A program made the position numbers and the translations under genes. Of a stretch of 8,580 nt of DNA, positions 1 through 6,065 are shown piece by piece (the first letter of the stretch is position 1; each line of letters opens with the position of its first letter). The notes beneath the pieces were generated by a model, which was not told the origin of the DNA, did not search any database, and worked only from the letters and a program-made list of their open reading frames with translations. Source of the DNA: an uncultured Treponema sp. (GTDB lineage Bacteria; Spirochaetota; Spirochaetia; Treponematales; Treponemataceae); the NCBI GenBank assembly GCA_905372345.1, contig CAJPPE010000050.1, positions 1-8,580 of the forward strand, given 5' to 3'.

Positions 1-1031
1 TTGCAGGCATCTTCGATTTCGATAACATCGATTCCGGGAATACCGGCATCAACAGTTTTCTTAGGCGGAGCCTTTACTTCTTCGGCAGCGGCTGCTGCAA
101 CGGGCTTTGCTCCGGGCATATCTTCTAAAAGCTCATCCAAGCCCGCCTTTTTAGCAGCCTTAAGTTCTTCTGCATAGATACCGTGAACATTGTTCTTTGC
201 ACAGTCGGCGACGAATTTTAAGGCATTGGCTATGGCCGGAGCTCCCGATGCCCTCGAAATAATTCCGACAACATCATCGTAACCCGTACCGATACAGGGT
301 CCGTAACCGAATCCTGAGCCTTCATAGCTTCCGCCCGTTACAAAGGAAGAAAAGAGCTTAATCAGCAAGTTTCCTGTAAGGGTATCGCAAACCATTACAT
401 CGGGAGTTCCCTGCAAAAGGTCGTTTCCTCTCATGCGGACACCTCCGTCTGCACGGTTAGATTCGGTGTAGTTTACCTTGTAGCCCTTTTCCTTCATTTT
501 GTTTAGAGCCTTTTCAATAACGGCGATACCGTCAATGTTTAAAAGACCTACGGTGGGTTCGGCTATTCCGGAAGCCTTAGCAACGGCAATACCGCCGATA
601 GCATTTAAAAGCATGGCCTTGTAGCGGTTTGCATCGGTTGTTCCCGTAGTGGTGGCAAGAATCATCTCGCGGCCCTTTCCAGGGGTTACAACCTTTCCTA
701 CGGTGCTTACGCCCAAGGGGAAGTTATAGTGCATGGTTACACAAGCCTTAATTGTTCCTTCTTTAAAAAGGCGTTCCATTTCTTTATGAGCATCTTCGAG
801 AGTTGCTGCGGGGAAATGTTTTAAGCCTTTTGCTTCCGGTCCTCCGATGAGGATTACATCCAGATCGGGATTTCTTTTTGCGGCAAGTTCTGCGGCATAA
901 ACAAGTTCCGCTTCGCCGTGCTCGCTTCCCGGAATGGTTAAACCGACGGGGAATCGGCCGGCAAAGGAACCGCCCTCAAGCCCTTCGGCAAGTCCTAAAA
1001 ATAAATCAGCAATTTGTTTTTTATCTGCCAT
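1..1031 (-). CDS. grdD: Glycine reductase complex protein C, alpha subunit GrdD (partial, C-terminus cut by window edge)
   Basis: This is the protein C subunit that hands the acetyl group of the glycine reductase reaction to phosphate, giving acetyl phosphate for ATP synthesis in the cytoplasm. Reading from ATG at 1031, 343 residues are visible and no stop is reached, so the C-terminus lies beyond base 1. The fold appears to be of the phosphotransacetylase/PlsX type: N-terminal FPVGLTIPGSEHGEAELVYA (27-46), VILIGGPEAKG (59-69), KACVTMHYNFPLGVSTVGKV near 95-114, then a glycine-rich GGSYEGSGFGYGPCIGTGYD stretch. An Ala/Pro-rich linker (about 308-325) precedes the C-terminal part. Cys97 and Cys343 (IEDAC, the last full codon) may match the Cys98 and Cys359 known in the Eubacterium acidaminophilum protein, the latter being the acyl-carrying thiol; this mapping is by position only. 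The start follows a GGAG box 8 nt upstream and lies 12 bp after the grdC stop, so the genes are co-transcribed. Confidence 0.93.
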   Translation of the reverse strand, partial: MADKKQIADLFLGLAEGLEGGSFAGRFPVGLTIPGSEHGEAELVYAAELAAKRNPDLDVILIGGPEAKGLKHFPAATLEDAHKEMERLFKEGTIKACVTMHYNFPLGVSTVGKVVTPGKGREMILATTTGTTDANRYKAMLLNAIGGIAVAKASGIAEPTVGLLNIDGIAVIEKALNKMKEKGYKVNYTESNRADGGVRMRGNDLLQGTPDVMVCDTLTGNLLIKLFSSFVTGGSYEGSGFGYGPCIGTGYDDVVGIISRASGAPAIANALKFVADCAKNNVHGIYAEELKAAKKAGLDELLEDMPGAKPVAAAAAEEVKAPPKKTVDAGIPGIDVIEIEDAC

Positions 1032-1043
1032 ATTCTTATCTCC

Positions 1044-2582
1044 TTAGTTTTGGGATTTGAGAATATTTTCAGCTACGTTTCTCATTGCTTCGGCAACAAT
1101 CTTCTTTATTCCGGCTGTGTCCTGACCGGCAGATGCGGAGCCTTTTCCGTCATTGGCTTCAATTAAGAAGCTTAAGCCGTCGAAGAGGTTTGTAAGACGG
1201 CCGAGGAATAAACTTCCCTTTCCGATTATCATTGTATTTTTGAGTTTTCCTGCCATCATATCGCGGCGTGCATGTCCGATAAAGGGAACGCCAGATGGGA
1301 TATGTCCCTGAGTGGGAGCAAAGCCGACAACTCCGTGTTTTTTTACGAATTCGGCAATTTGAGTTTTTTCAAGCTGGCCTTTCATAACACTTAAAGCGGC
1401 AATCATCTTTACGTTTGCTTCTGGTACGTTACCGGCACCTGCTGGAGCGGTAATTTCGTGGTTTTGAAGCTCTGCCGAGTATTTTTCGATGTCGGTCATC
1501 TTTAGAGCGGCGGCATTAAGAGGATCGTAAACCAATACGCTCATAACGGCCTGAGGGGCGGAACCGGAAGAAATTACGTGCTTTCCTACAACTTCGGTAT
1601 TGATAACGGGGTTTACTCCGTCGTCTGCACTGAGCATAACGGCAAAGCCTCCGATCATATCTTCAAAGAGGGGAAGGTCTTTTTTTACATGGTCTTTTCC
1701 GTTCATACCGAGCTTGGGTACAGAACCTCCCGAAACGACCATTACGTTTTTAAAGATACCGGCTGCTACAAGGGCTGCTCCGTGGATAATTGCGTGAACG
1801 GGAGCTGCACAGAATCCTCGAACGTCTGAACCGGTTGCATTTACACAGCCCGATTTTTCTCCGACTGCCTTTGCAATGTTTCCGCCGCCTCTTTGGTTAA
1901 TATCGCCAGCGGCTTCTTCAGAACATTCGATGATGTATTCGACATCTTTCATATCGATGCCTTCGAGTTTTCCCATGTGCCATGCGGAAAGAATACCGGA
2001 AGCCTTTGTGGCGAGGTTTTCAAGCATGGTGTGGGCACTTAAGTTTTCGTCCGTGTCGTGAGCCTGCTTTACACAACCGATGAGTTTTCCCTGTTCGTAA
2101 AGACCTTCTGCTGTGTGGGCATCAACCATTTTTTGGATTTCTGCCATGTCATGGCCTTCACCGAGCTTAATGTCTTGAGTTTTCATCATCGGATGATTTT
2201 CGATGAGTTTTGCAGCTTGGGCTGTGAATTCTTTTGAAAAGTAAACGAGCTCAAAAACATCGGCATGTTTCATCAAAATATAGAACTCGGCCTGAGTCAT
2301 AATTTCGCCGAATTTACCCTTTTTTTCGGCCTTTTTTGCATCCTTGTACCAAGGTTCGGGGATTTTTTCCAAGTCTTCGGGAGCCATGTTTCCGATATAA
2401 ACTTGGTTAGGCGGATAGTTTACTGCCTCTTCAAAGCTGCGCAAGTGAGAGGGTATTGCCTTTAAATATTCATCCTCAGGGTTTGCAAGCCTTGTGCCTG
2501 TTTGAGTTGAACCGTTGTGAAAAAGAAGATCGGGAGCATGAACTAAGATGTAGCTTGCTCCTTTTATAGCGACTTTTGCCAT
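1044..2582 (-). CDS. grdC: Glycine reductase complex protein C, beta subunit GrdC
   Basis: GrdC pairs with GrdD to make protein C, the shared component that takes the carboxymethyl-selenocysteine product of glycine reduction and forms an acetyl thioester on the way to acetyl phosphate. The 512-residue protein has the usual family length. The N-terminus AIKGASYILVHAPDL (5-19) followed by an NPEDEYL motif (34-40) is characteristic of GrdC. The central part resembles a thiolase/ketoacyl-synthase III fold: SGCVNATGSDVRGFCAAPVH (244-263) and a following helix-rich stretch, with MVVSGGSVPKLGMNGKDH (281-298) behind it; Cys246 and Cys258 are the candidate nucleophiles, which I infer from placement only. 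The C-terminus has FAPTQGHIPSGVPFIGHARR (421-440). ATG at 2582 is supported by GGAGG four nt upstream. It is the first gene of the grdC-grdD operon. No in-frame TGA occurs, so this is not a selenoprotein. Confidence 0.96.
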   Translation of the reverse strand: MAKVAIKGASYILVHAPDLLFHNGSTQTGTRLANPEDEYLKAIPSHLRSFEEAVNYPPNQVYIGNMAPEDLEKIPEPWYKDAKKAEKKGKFGEIMTQAEFYILMKHADVFELVYFSKEFTAQAAKLIENHPMMKTQDIKLGEGHDMAEIQKMVDAHTAEGLYEQGKLIGCVKQAHDTDENLSAHTMLENLATKASGILSAWHMGKLEGIDMKDVEYIIECSEEAAGDINQRGGGNIAKAVGEKSGCVNATGSDVRGFCAAPVHAIIHGAALVAAGIFKNVMVVSGGSVPKLGMNGKDHVKKDLPLFEDMIGGFAVMLSADDGVNPVINTEVVGKHVISSGSAPQAVMSVLVYDPLNAAALKMTDIEKYSAELQNHEITAPAGAGNVPEANVKMIAALSVMKGQLEKTQIAEFVKKHGVVGFAPTQGHIPSGVPFIGHARRDMMAGKLKNTMIIGKGSLFLGRLTNLFDGLSFLIEANDGKGSASAGQDTAGIKKIVAEAMRNVAENILKSQN

Positions 2583-2594
2583 AATGCCTCCAAA
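2583..2594 (-). promoter_or_regulatory. Ribosome binding site of grdC
   Basis: The minus strand reads TTTGGAGGCATT immediately before the ATG, giving a full GGAGG core with a short 4-nt spacer. It fixes the grdC start at 2582; no alternative upstream start has a comparable site. Confidence 0.75.
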
Positions 2595-2646
2595 AAATTT
2601 ATATAAAATTTAAAATGCTTTGCCAATTAATAATGATGGCTTTTTT

Positions 2647-2675
2647 ATTCTATATTAAATTCATTTATTATTCAA
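2647..2675 (-). promoter_or_regulatory. Probable sigma-70 promoter of grdC-grdD
   Basis: On the minus strand TTGAAT (2675-2670) is followed after exactly 17 bp by TAGAAT (2652-2647), which is five of six consensus bases at each element (TTGACA, TATAAT). Transcription would begin near 2640, leaving a leader of about 57 nt before the grdC ATG. That leader is AT-rich, contains only a weak GCCA/TGGC hairpin, and shows no recognisable glycine riboswitch. It is the best promoter match upstream of grdC, but it has not been tested. Confidence 0.6.
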
Positions 2676-2764
2676 GGGTATGGTGAGGATTGGGATTTTG
2701 TGGATTAGTACGATCGCTATATCAAAGCGGAGTCAAAAAACTCCTAGGTTTTGAAGGGATGATC

Positions 2765-2959
2765 TTACCGGCAGGCTCGGTTACCGATCCGCAAGGGGCA
2801 ATTACGGTAATAGACGCATTTGCCGCAGTGGTACGTAGAGATAGCAAGAGCGGCAGCTATGGCTTCCGTTTGGCGTGTAAGTCGTGAAATGTAATAGGTA
2901 ATTGTTAAACCTCCGCTGGCCATGGCGGTAATTAAACTAACCGCCCCCCAGCCTGACAA
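2765..2959 (-). CDS. Possible small membrane-linked protein with a four-cysteine cluster (doubtful)
   Basis: I do not recognise this ORF. From a TTG at 2959 it would give 64 residues, and from the internal ATG (2923-2921) 52 residues. It has a moderately hydrophobic N-terminal stretch (WGAVSLITAMASGGLTITYY), a short TRQTEAIAAALA helix, and a C-terminal CGKCVYYRNCPLRIGNRAC, that is C-x2-C-x5-C-x8-C, a spacing that could bind a metal. Base composition is far richer in GC than the neighbouring genes, suggesting a foreign or decayed origin such as a phage remnant. Against it: the TTG sits inside the loop of a strong hairpin, the GGAG before it is only 2 nt away, the ATG has no Shine-Dalgarno sequence, and the reading frame stays open upstream to about 3046 without a good start. 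A plus-strand frame (2690-2887) is also open, so GC-rich sequence alone may explain it. Confidence 0.25.
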   Translation of the reverse strand: MSGWGAVSLITAMASGGLTITYYISRLTRQTEAIAAALAISTYHCGKCVYYRNCPLRIGNRACR

Positions 2960-2983
2960 AGCTCCGGCTTCGGGGCGGTTTTT
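2939..2983 (+). terminator. Strong intrinsic-terminator-like hairpin, possibly bidirectional
   Basis: The arms AACCGCCCC (2939-2947) and GGGGCGGTT (2972-2980) pair over 9 bp, an inner AGCC/GGCT pair (2950-2953 with 2966-2969) extends the stem, and a run of five T (2979-2983) follows on the plus strand. Read on the minus strand the tail is a weaker TTAGTTTAATT, which could still end transcripts of the transporter gene whose stop is at 3018. The better T-tract points along the plus strand, where no convincing gene ends, so the direction of use is uncertain. Confidence 0.6.
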
Positions 2984-3017
2984 CGCGCGTATTAAACCGC
3001 TAAAACTTGATTTCAGT

Positions 3018-4304
3018 TTACATGCCGTAACAAAGCCAAATAAGAATATAACCTATTACAACCGCAGTAAGGGTGTAGGGAACGCTCATCTTCATAAATT
3101 CGCTGTTTTTTACCTGATGGCCTTCGCTTCTTAAAATACCGAGAGATGTAATATTTGCAGAAGCCCCAATTGGGGTAATGTTTCCGCCGAGGGTTGCACC
3201 TGAAAGAAGTCCGAAAAACAAAATGGGCGAAGCTATATTAAGCCCCTGCGAAAGAATTTGTATAATGGGCAGCATTGCTGCGACATAAGGAATATTATCT
3301 ACAAATGCCGAAACTAAAACCGAACCCCAAACTATTATTGTGTAAATTAAAAATACATTTGAACCTAGGGTTAAAAAGAGGTCGGCAATGGCATGTATGA
3401 CTCCTGCCCTTGTAACGGCTGCAATAATGGTAAAAAGCCCCATCAGTAAAAAAAGGGTTTCAAAACTGAGCTCTTTTTTTACGACCTTTAAAATATCAAG
3501 GTTTTTTGTTTTTATCATGTTATATATAATACCTGCTACCATAAGGCCTGTACAAATTAGACCGTTTATTGTTTGGGGCTTTTTGTCTTCCGGTAAAAAT
3601 GAGGCTCCAATCATAAGCACAATCATTACAAGAAGCAAAATTGAAGGGAAATAATCCGTTACTTTGGTAAGTTCAACCTTATCCGGTTTTTGTACGGCCT
3701 TGCGGAAAATAAAATAGATAATTCCGGTGGCGGCAACTGCTGCAATTTCGACGGCAAAGAAAAGAGAGGGTTTTCCCAAGTACCAAAAAAAGTCGAAGAA
3801 GGTCATGTTCAAATGGCTTCCTAAAAGAATTGAAGTTGTGTCGCCTACCAAGGTGGCTGCTCCTTGAAGGTTTGCCGAAATCGAAATAGCAATTATGGGT
3901 TTTACAGGCGACATGTTTAGCTTTTTCGATAATACAATTGCAATGGGTGCCAGCATTAAGACTGTGGCAACATTATCCATAAAGGCTGAAATAAAACCTG
4001 CAAAGAGGGATAGACATACTATAATCCATTTTACATCGGGTACATTGTTTATAATCTTATCTGCAATGCGTTGCGGCATTTTAGATTCGGTAAAGAGGGC
4101 AACCAAACCCATTGTTCCTGCAATCATTAAAATAACATTCCAGTCAATGGCAAAAAAAACTTCATTAAAGGGGAGTATCCCTAAAAGTACGAAGATTAGG
4201 GCCGATGAACAGGCAACTATGGGTCTGTGGTTTGTCAGGGTAATCATTAAAATATATGTCAGCCCGAATAAGACGGCCGCTAAAATGAGAGGGTCTGTAA
4301 CCAT
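3018..4304 (-). CDS. ArsB/NhaD/SLC13-superfamily ion or anion transporter
   Basis: This is a 428-residue polytopic inner-membrane protein with about 11-12 hydrophobic segments, the normal size for the ion transporter superfamily that includes ArsB, NhaD, CitMHS and the mammalian P protein. The two halves carry matching inverted-repeat signatures: SAFMDNVATVLMLAPI (106-121) against SAFVDNIPYVAAMLPI (332-347), and NLQGAATLVGDTTSILLGSH (145-164) against GATLGGNITPIGASANI (369-385). These substrate- and cation-binding hairpin motifs are intact. GTMGLVALFTESKMPQRIAD (63-82) is also typical. The true substrate cannot be read from sequence: sodium/proton exchange, arsenite or dicarboxylate are all possible, and no arsR or arsC lies beside it. 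ATG at 4304 is chosen because AGGAG lies 6 nt upstream. The gene stands alone, with its own leader. Confidence 0.88.
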   Translation of the reverse strand: MVTDPLILAAVLFGLTYILMITLTNHRPIVACSSALIFVLLGILPFNEVFFAIDWNVILMIAGTMGLVALFTESKMPQRIADKIINNVPDVKWIIVCLSLFAGFISAFMDNVATVLMLAPIAIVLSKKLNMSPVKPIIAISISANLQGAATLVGDTTSILLGSHLNMTFFDFFWYLGKPSLFFAVEIAAVAATGIIYFIFRKAVQKPDKVELTKVTDYFPSILLLVMIVLMIGASFLPEDKKPQTINGLICTGLMVAGIIYNMIKTKNLDILKVVKKELSFETLFLLMGLFTIIAAVTRAGVIHAIADLFLTLGSNVFLIYTIIVWGSVLVSAFVDNIPYVAAMLPIIQILSQGLNIASPILFFGLLSGATLGGNITPIGASANITSLGILRSEGHQVKNSEFMKMSVPYTLTAVVIGYILIWLCYGM

Positions 4305-4324
4305 GGTAATCTCCTAAAGGGTAA

Positions 4325-4354
4325 ATTCTTACACTAAATGCTAAAATTTGTCAA
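4325..4354 (-). promoter_or_regulatory. Candidate promoter of the ArsB/NhaD-like transporter
   Basis: The minus strand has a perfect TTGACA (4354-4349). An 18-bp spacer leads to AAGAAT (4330-4325), four of six consensus bases. The -35 element is convincing and the -10 element is weak. Transcription would start about 10-15 nt upstream of the AGGAG box. Confidence 0.4.
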
Positions 4355-4388
4355 CATATAGAAAATTTACCGGTTATAAAAAAAGTGT

Positions 4389-4423
4389 AAAGACTTGACA
4401 TAATTCAGAAAAAGAATAATAAT
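4389..4423 (+). promoter_or_regulatory. Probable sigma-70 promoter of the DUF805 gene
   Basis: A perfect TTGACA (4395-4400) is separated by 17 bp from AATAAT (4418-4423), a five-of-six match to TATAAT. The leader to the ATG is about 45 nt. The 25 bp from 4389 to 4413 match 21 of 25 bases of the region before the leucine-rich-repeat lipoprotein gene (7529-7553), including bases outside the -35 hexamer. Confidence 0.6.
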
Positions 4424-4475
4424 TATTTTACTATGGTAAATGCTGATAAAGCTTGTTCAAAAGGAGATTTTAATT

Positions 4476-4823
4476 ATGAACTACTATTTGGATGTACTTA
4501 AAAAGTATATTGTTTTTGATGGCCGTGCCCGCCGAAAAGAATATTGGATGTTTATACTATTCAATTTTATTATTGCAGTAGTGCTGAATGTTATTGATTA
4601 TATTCTAGGTGCTGCAATTTTAGGATCTTTATACGGCTTAGCTACATTTTTACCTTCTCTTGCGGTACAAGTAAGACGATTACATGATATAAATAAACCC
4701 TGGTATTGGATATTTATAACTCTTATTCCTTTAGTGGGTGCTATATGGATGATTGTTTTAATGGCAACTGAAGGAACTAGAGGAGATAACGATTTCGGTC
4801 CGGATCCGAAAGCCGGAGAATAA
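4476..4823 (+). CDS. DUF805 family small membrane protein
   Basis: This 115-residue protein belongs to the DUF805 family (E. coli YhaH/YhaI-like), whose function is unknown. The family signatures are all present: an N-terminal FDGRARRKEYWMF (14-26), where the arginine-rich turn leads into the first membrane helix, VRRLHDINKPWYW (67-79) between helices, and a C-terminal GTRGDNDFGPDP (100-111). Three to four hydrophobic segments lie between about residues 23 and 97. Length is normal for the family. I place the start at the ATG at 4476, because AAGGAG (4461-4466) lies 9 nt before it; an in-frame ATG 36 bases upstream would span this ribosome binding site and lacks one of its own. It is a single-gene unit, divergent from the transporter and convergent with the glycerate kinase gene. 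Confidence 0.9.
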   Translation: MNYYLDVLKKYIVFDGRARRKEYWMFILFNFIIAVVLNVIDYILGAAILGSLYGLATFLPSLAVQVRRLHDINKPWYWIFITLIPLVGAIWMIVLMATEGTRGDNDFGPDPKAGE

Positions 4824-4824
4824 A

Positions 4825-4874
4825 ACTTCTTTTTAAAAAATTTATAAGTTGTATATAAATCCCTTTTTTTATGG
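4825..4874. terminator. Weak hairpins between two convergent genes
   Basis: Only 56 bp separate the DUF805 stop from the glycerate kinase stop. AACTT...AAGTT (4824-4850) with an inner T-run/A-run can fold on either strand, and TCCC...GGGA (4860-4875) forms a second small loop. Neither has a GC-rich stem. They may act as a shared, leaky terminator region, but the call is weak. Confidence 0.3.
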
Positions 4875-4879
4875 GAGCA

Positions 4880-6040
4880 TCATTTTAGCGTTTTTATTAG
4901 GCGCAAGATATCCTTCATTGTTGCGGTCAAATCAGTTTCGGCTGTTTTTTTTGCTTGACTGAAAGGTACGGCAAGACGGTTTATGCTGAATACGGCGGAA
5001 ACTCCCATTTTATAAATATCGTCTATACCCTCTTCTGCATCGCCTACGACAGCTATCACAGGTACATTTTTCTTTTTGGATCTTTGGGCAACGCCTGCAA
5101 TAACCTTTCCTCTTAAACTTTGACTGTCCAATTTGCCTTCTCCCGTAAAAACAAAATCGGTATTATCCAGTTTTTTCTCAAAGTCAACCGTATCAAGAAC
5201 AATTTCAATACCCATTTTTAACTCGGAACCTAAAAAGACGAGAGTTCCGTAGCCCATGCCTCCGGCAGCCCCTGCCCCGGGGATTTCTGCCGTTTTAGAA
5301 CCGGAATTGAGGGATTCGGTTTTTCCTGCAACCAAGGCTAGATGTTTTAGGCCTTGGTCGAGTTCTTCAACCATGCCGGGGTCTGCACCTTTTTGCGGAC
5401 CAAAGATGTAGGCTGCTCCGGTTTTTCCGAAAAGAGGATTATCTATATCGCACATAGTCGTAAACTTTGCTTTTTTTACAAGCGGGTTTAGGCCTGTCAT
5501 ATCTATTCGTTCAATATTTTTTAAAGTTCCGCCTGCCGGAATAAAACTTTTTCCTTCCTTATCAAAAAACTTAACTCCCAAGGCTGCTGCAGCTCCGCAG
5601 CCGCCGTCATTTGTCGCACTTCCGCCCAAACCGATTATAATATTTGTACAGCCGTTTTTAAGGGCATCGGCTATGAGTTCACCTACTCCATAGGTAGTGG
5701 TAAGAGATGGGTTAAGTCTTCCTATCGCAAGAGGGAGACCCGCACAGGCGGCCATTTCAATTACGGCAGTCTTTTCGGCATTCGGATCTTCAGTTTTTAA
5801 AATACCGTAAAAGCCTTCCATTTCTTCAAAAAAAGGATTTTTGACTTTAACCGTTTTTTTTATGCCGCCTACAGCTTCTAAAAAGGCATCGACACTGCCC
5901 TCCCCTCCGTCCGCTACAGGGATTGGAAGAGTTTGAGCTTCAGGGAAAATTTCTTTTATCGCATTTTTCATCAAAGTGCATATTCGGGCCGAGCTCATTG
6001 TTCCCTTAAAGGAATCGGGGATAAGCAGTATCTTTTTCAT
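4880..6040 (-). CDS. glxK: Glycerate kinase, GlxK/GarK type (glycerate 2-kinase)
   Basis: This enzyme phosphorylates D-glycerate with ATP; E. coli members of this family yield 2-phosphoglycerate, which enters glycolysis at enolase. At 386 residues it is full length. Family motifs in order: PDSFKGTMSSA (8-18), PVADGGEGS (41-49), EMAACAGLPL (95-104), TTYGVGELIADAL (115-127), IIIGLGGSATNDGGCGAAAA (134-153), CDIDNPLFGKTGAAYIFGPQ (197-216), PGAGAAGGMGYG (254-265), FVFTGEGKLDSQSLRGKVIA (296-315) and VPVIAVVGDA (326-335). I start at the ATG at 6040, since GAGG lies 9 nt upstream; a TTG three codons earlier directly abuts that ribosome binding site and cannot use it. It lies 25 bp after a GntP-family permease gene in the same orientation, an operon for glycerate uptake and use. 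Confidence 0.94.
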   Translation of the reverse strand: MKKILLIPDSFKGTMSSARICTLMKNAIKEIFPEAQTLPIPVADGGEGSVDAFLEAVGGIKKTVKVKNPFFEEMEGFYGILKTEDPNAEKTAVIEMAACAGLPLAIGRLNPSLTTTYGVGELIADALKNGCTNIIIGLGGSATNDGGCGAAAALGVKFFDKEGKSFIPAGGTLKNIERIDMTGLNPLVKKAKFTTMCDIDNPLFGKTGAAYIFGPQKGADPGMVEELDQGLKHLALVAGKTESLNSGSKTAEIPGAGAAGGMGYGTLVFLGSELKMGIEIVLDTVDFEKKLDNTDFVFTGEGKLDSQSLRGKVIAGVAQRSKKKNVPVIAVVGDAEEGIDDIYKMGVSAVFSINRLAVPFSQAKKTAETDLTATMKDILRLIKTLK

Positions 6041-6065
6041 AAGTTTCAACCTCTTTTAAATCATT

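Larger units (their letters stand above)
2690..3000. other. GC-rich intergenic island between grdC and the transporter gene
   Basis: Hand counting gives about 53% G+C over 2761-3000, while 2581-2640 is about 23%. The stretch contains the doubtful four-cysteine ORF, a small GGAGT/ACTCC hairpin (2730-2745), a second short inverted repeat CCGC/GCGG around TGGCCA (2912-2927), and a strong terminator-like hairpin (2939-2983). No tRNA, transposase fragment, target-site duplication or attC-like pair of core sites could be made out. The composition suggests inserted DNA or a dispersed repeat, but its origin is not visible from this window. Confidence 0.5.

Noticed and set aside
1..2582. In-frame selenocysteine TGA or SECIS element in the glycine reductase genes
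   Set aside because: grdC is read through without an internal TGA, and so is the visible part of grdD; protein C subunits are not the selenoproteins of this complex.
2583..2690. Glycine riboswitch in the grdC leader
   Set aside because: The predicted leader is only about 57 nt and AT-rich, far too short for the tandem glycine aptamers, and none of the conserved helix motifs is visible.
2690..2887. Plus-strand 65-residue open frame in the GC-rich island
   Set aside because: It begins with TTG without a clear ribosome binding site, has no recognisable domain, and overlaps the opposite-strand frame; high GC content favours such chance frames.
2900..2985. Integron attC site (oral treponemes can carry a chromosomal integron)
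   Set aside because: One GTTRRRY-like heptamer (GTTAAAC, 2904-2910) is present, but there is no properly spaced RYYYAAC partner and no cassette array around it.
3895..4317. 140-residue plus-strand open frame
   Set aside because: It lies antisense within the transporter gene, whose membrane-protein motifs are intact; it has no promoter or ribosome binding site of its own and reads as a shadow.
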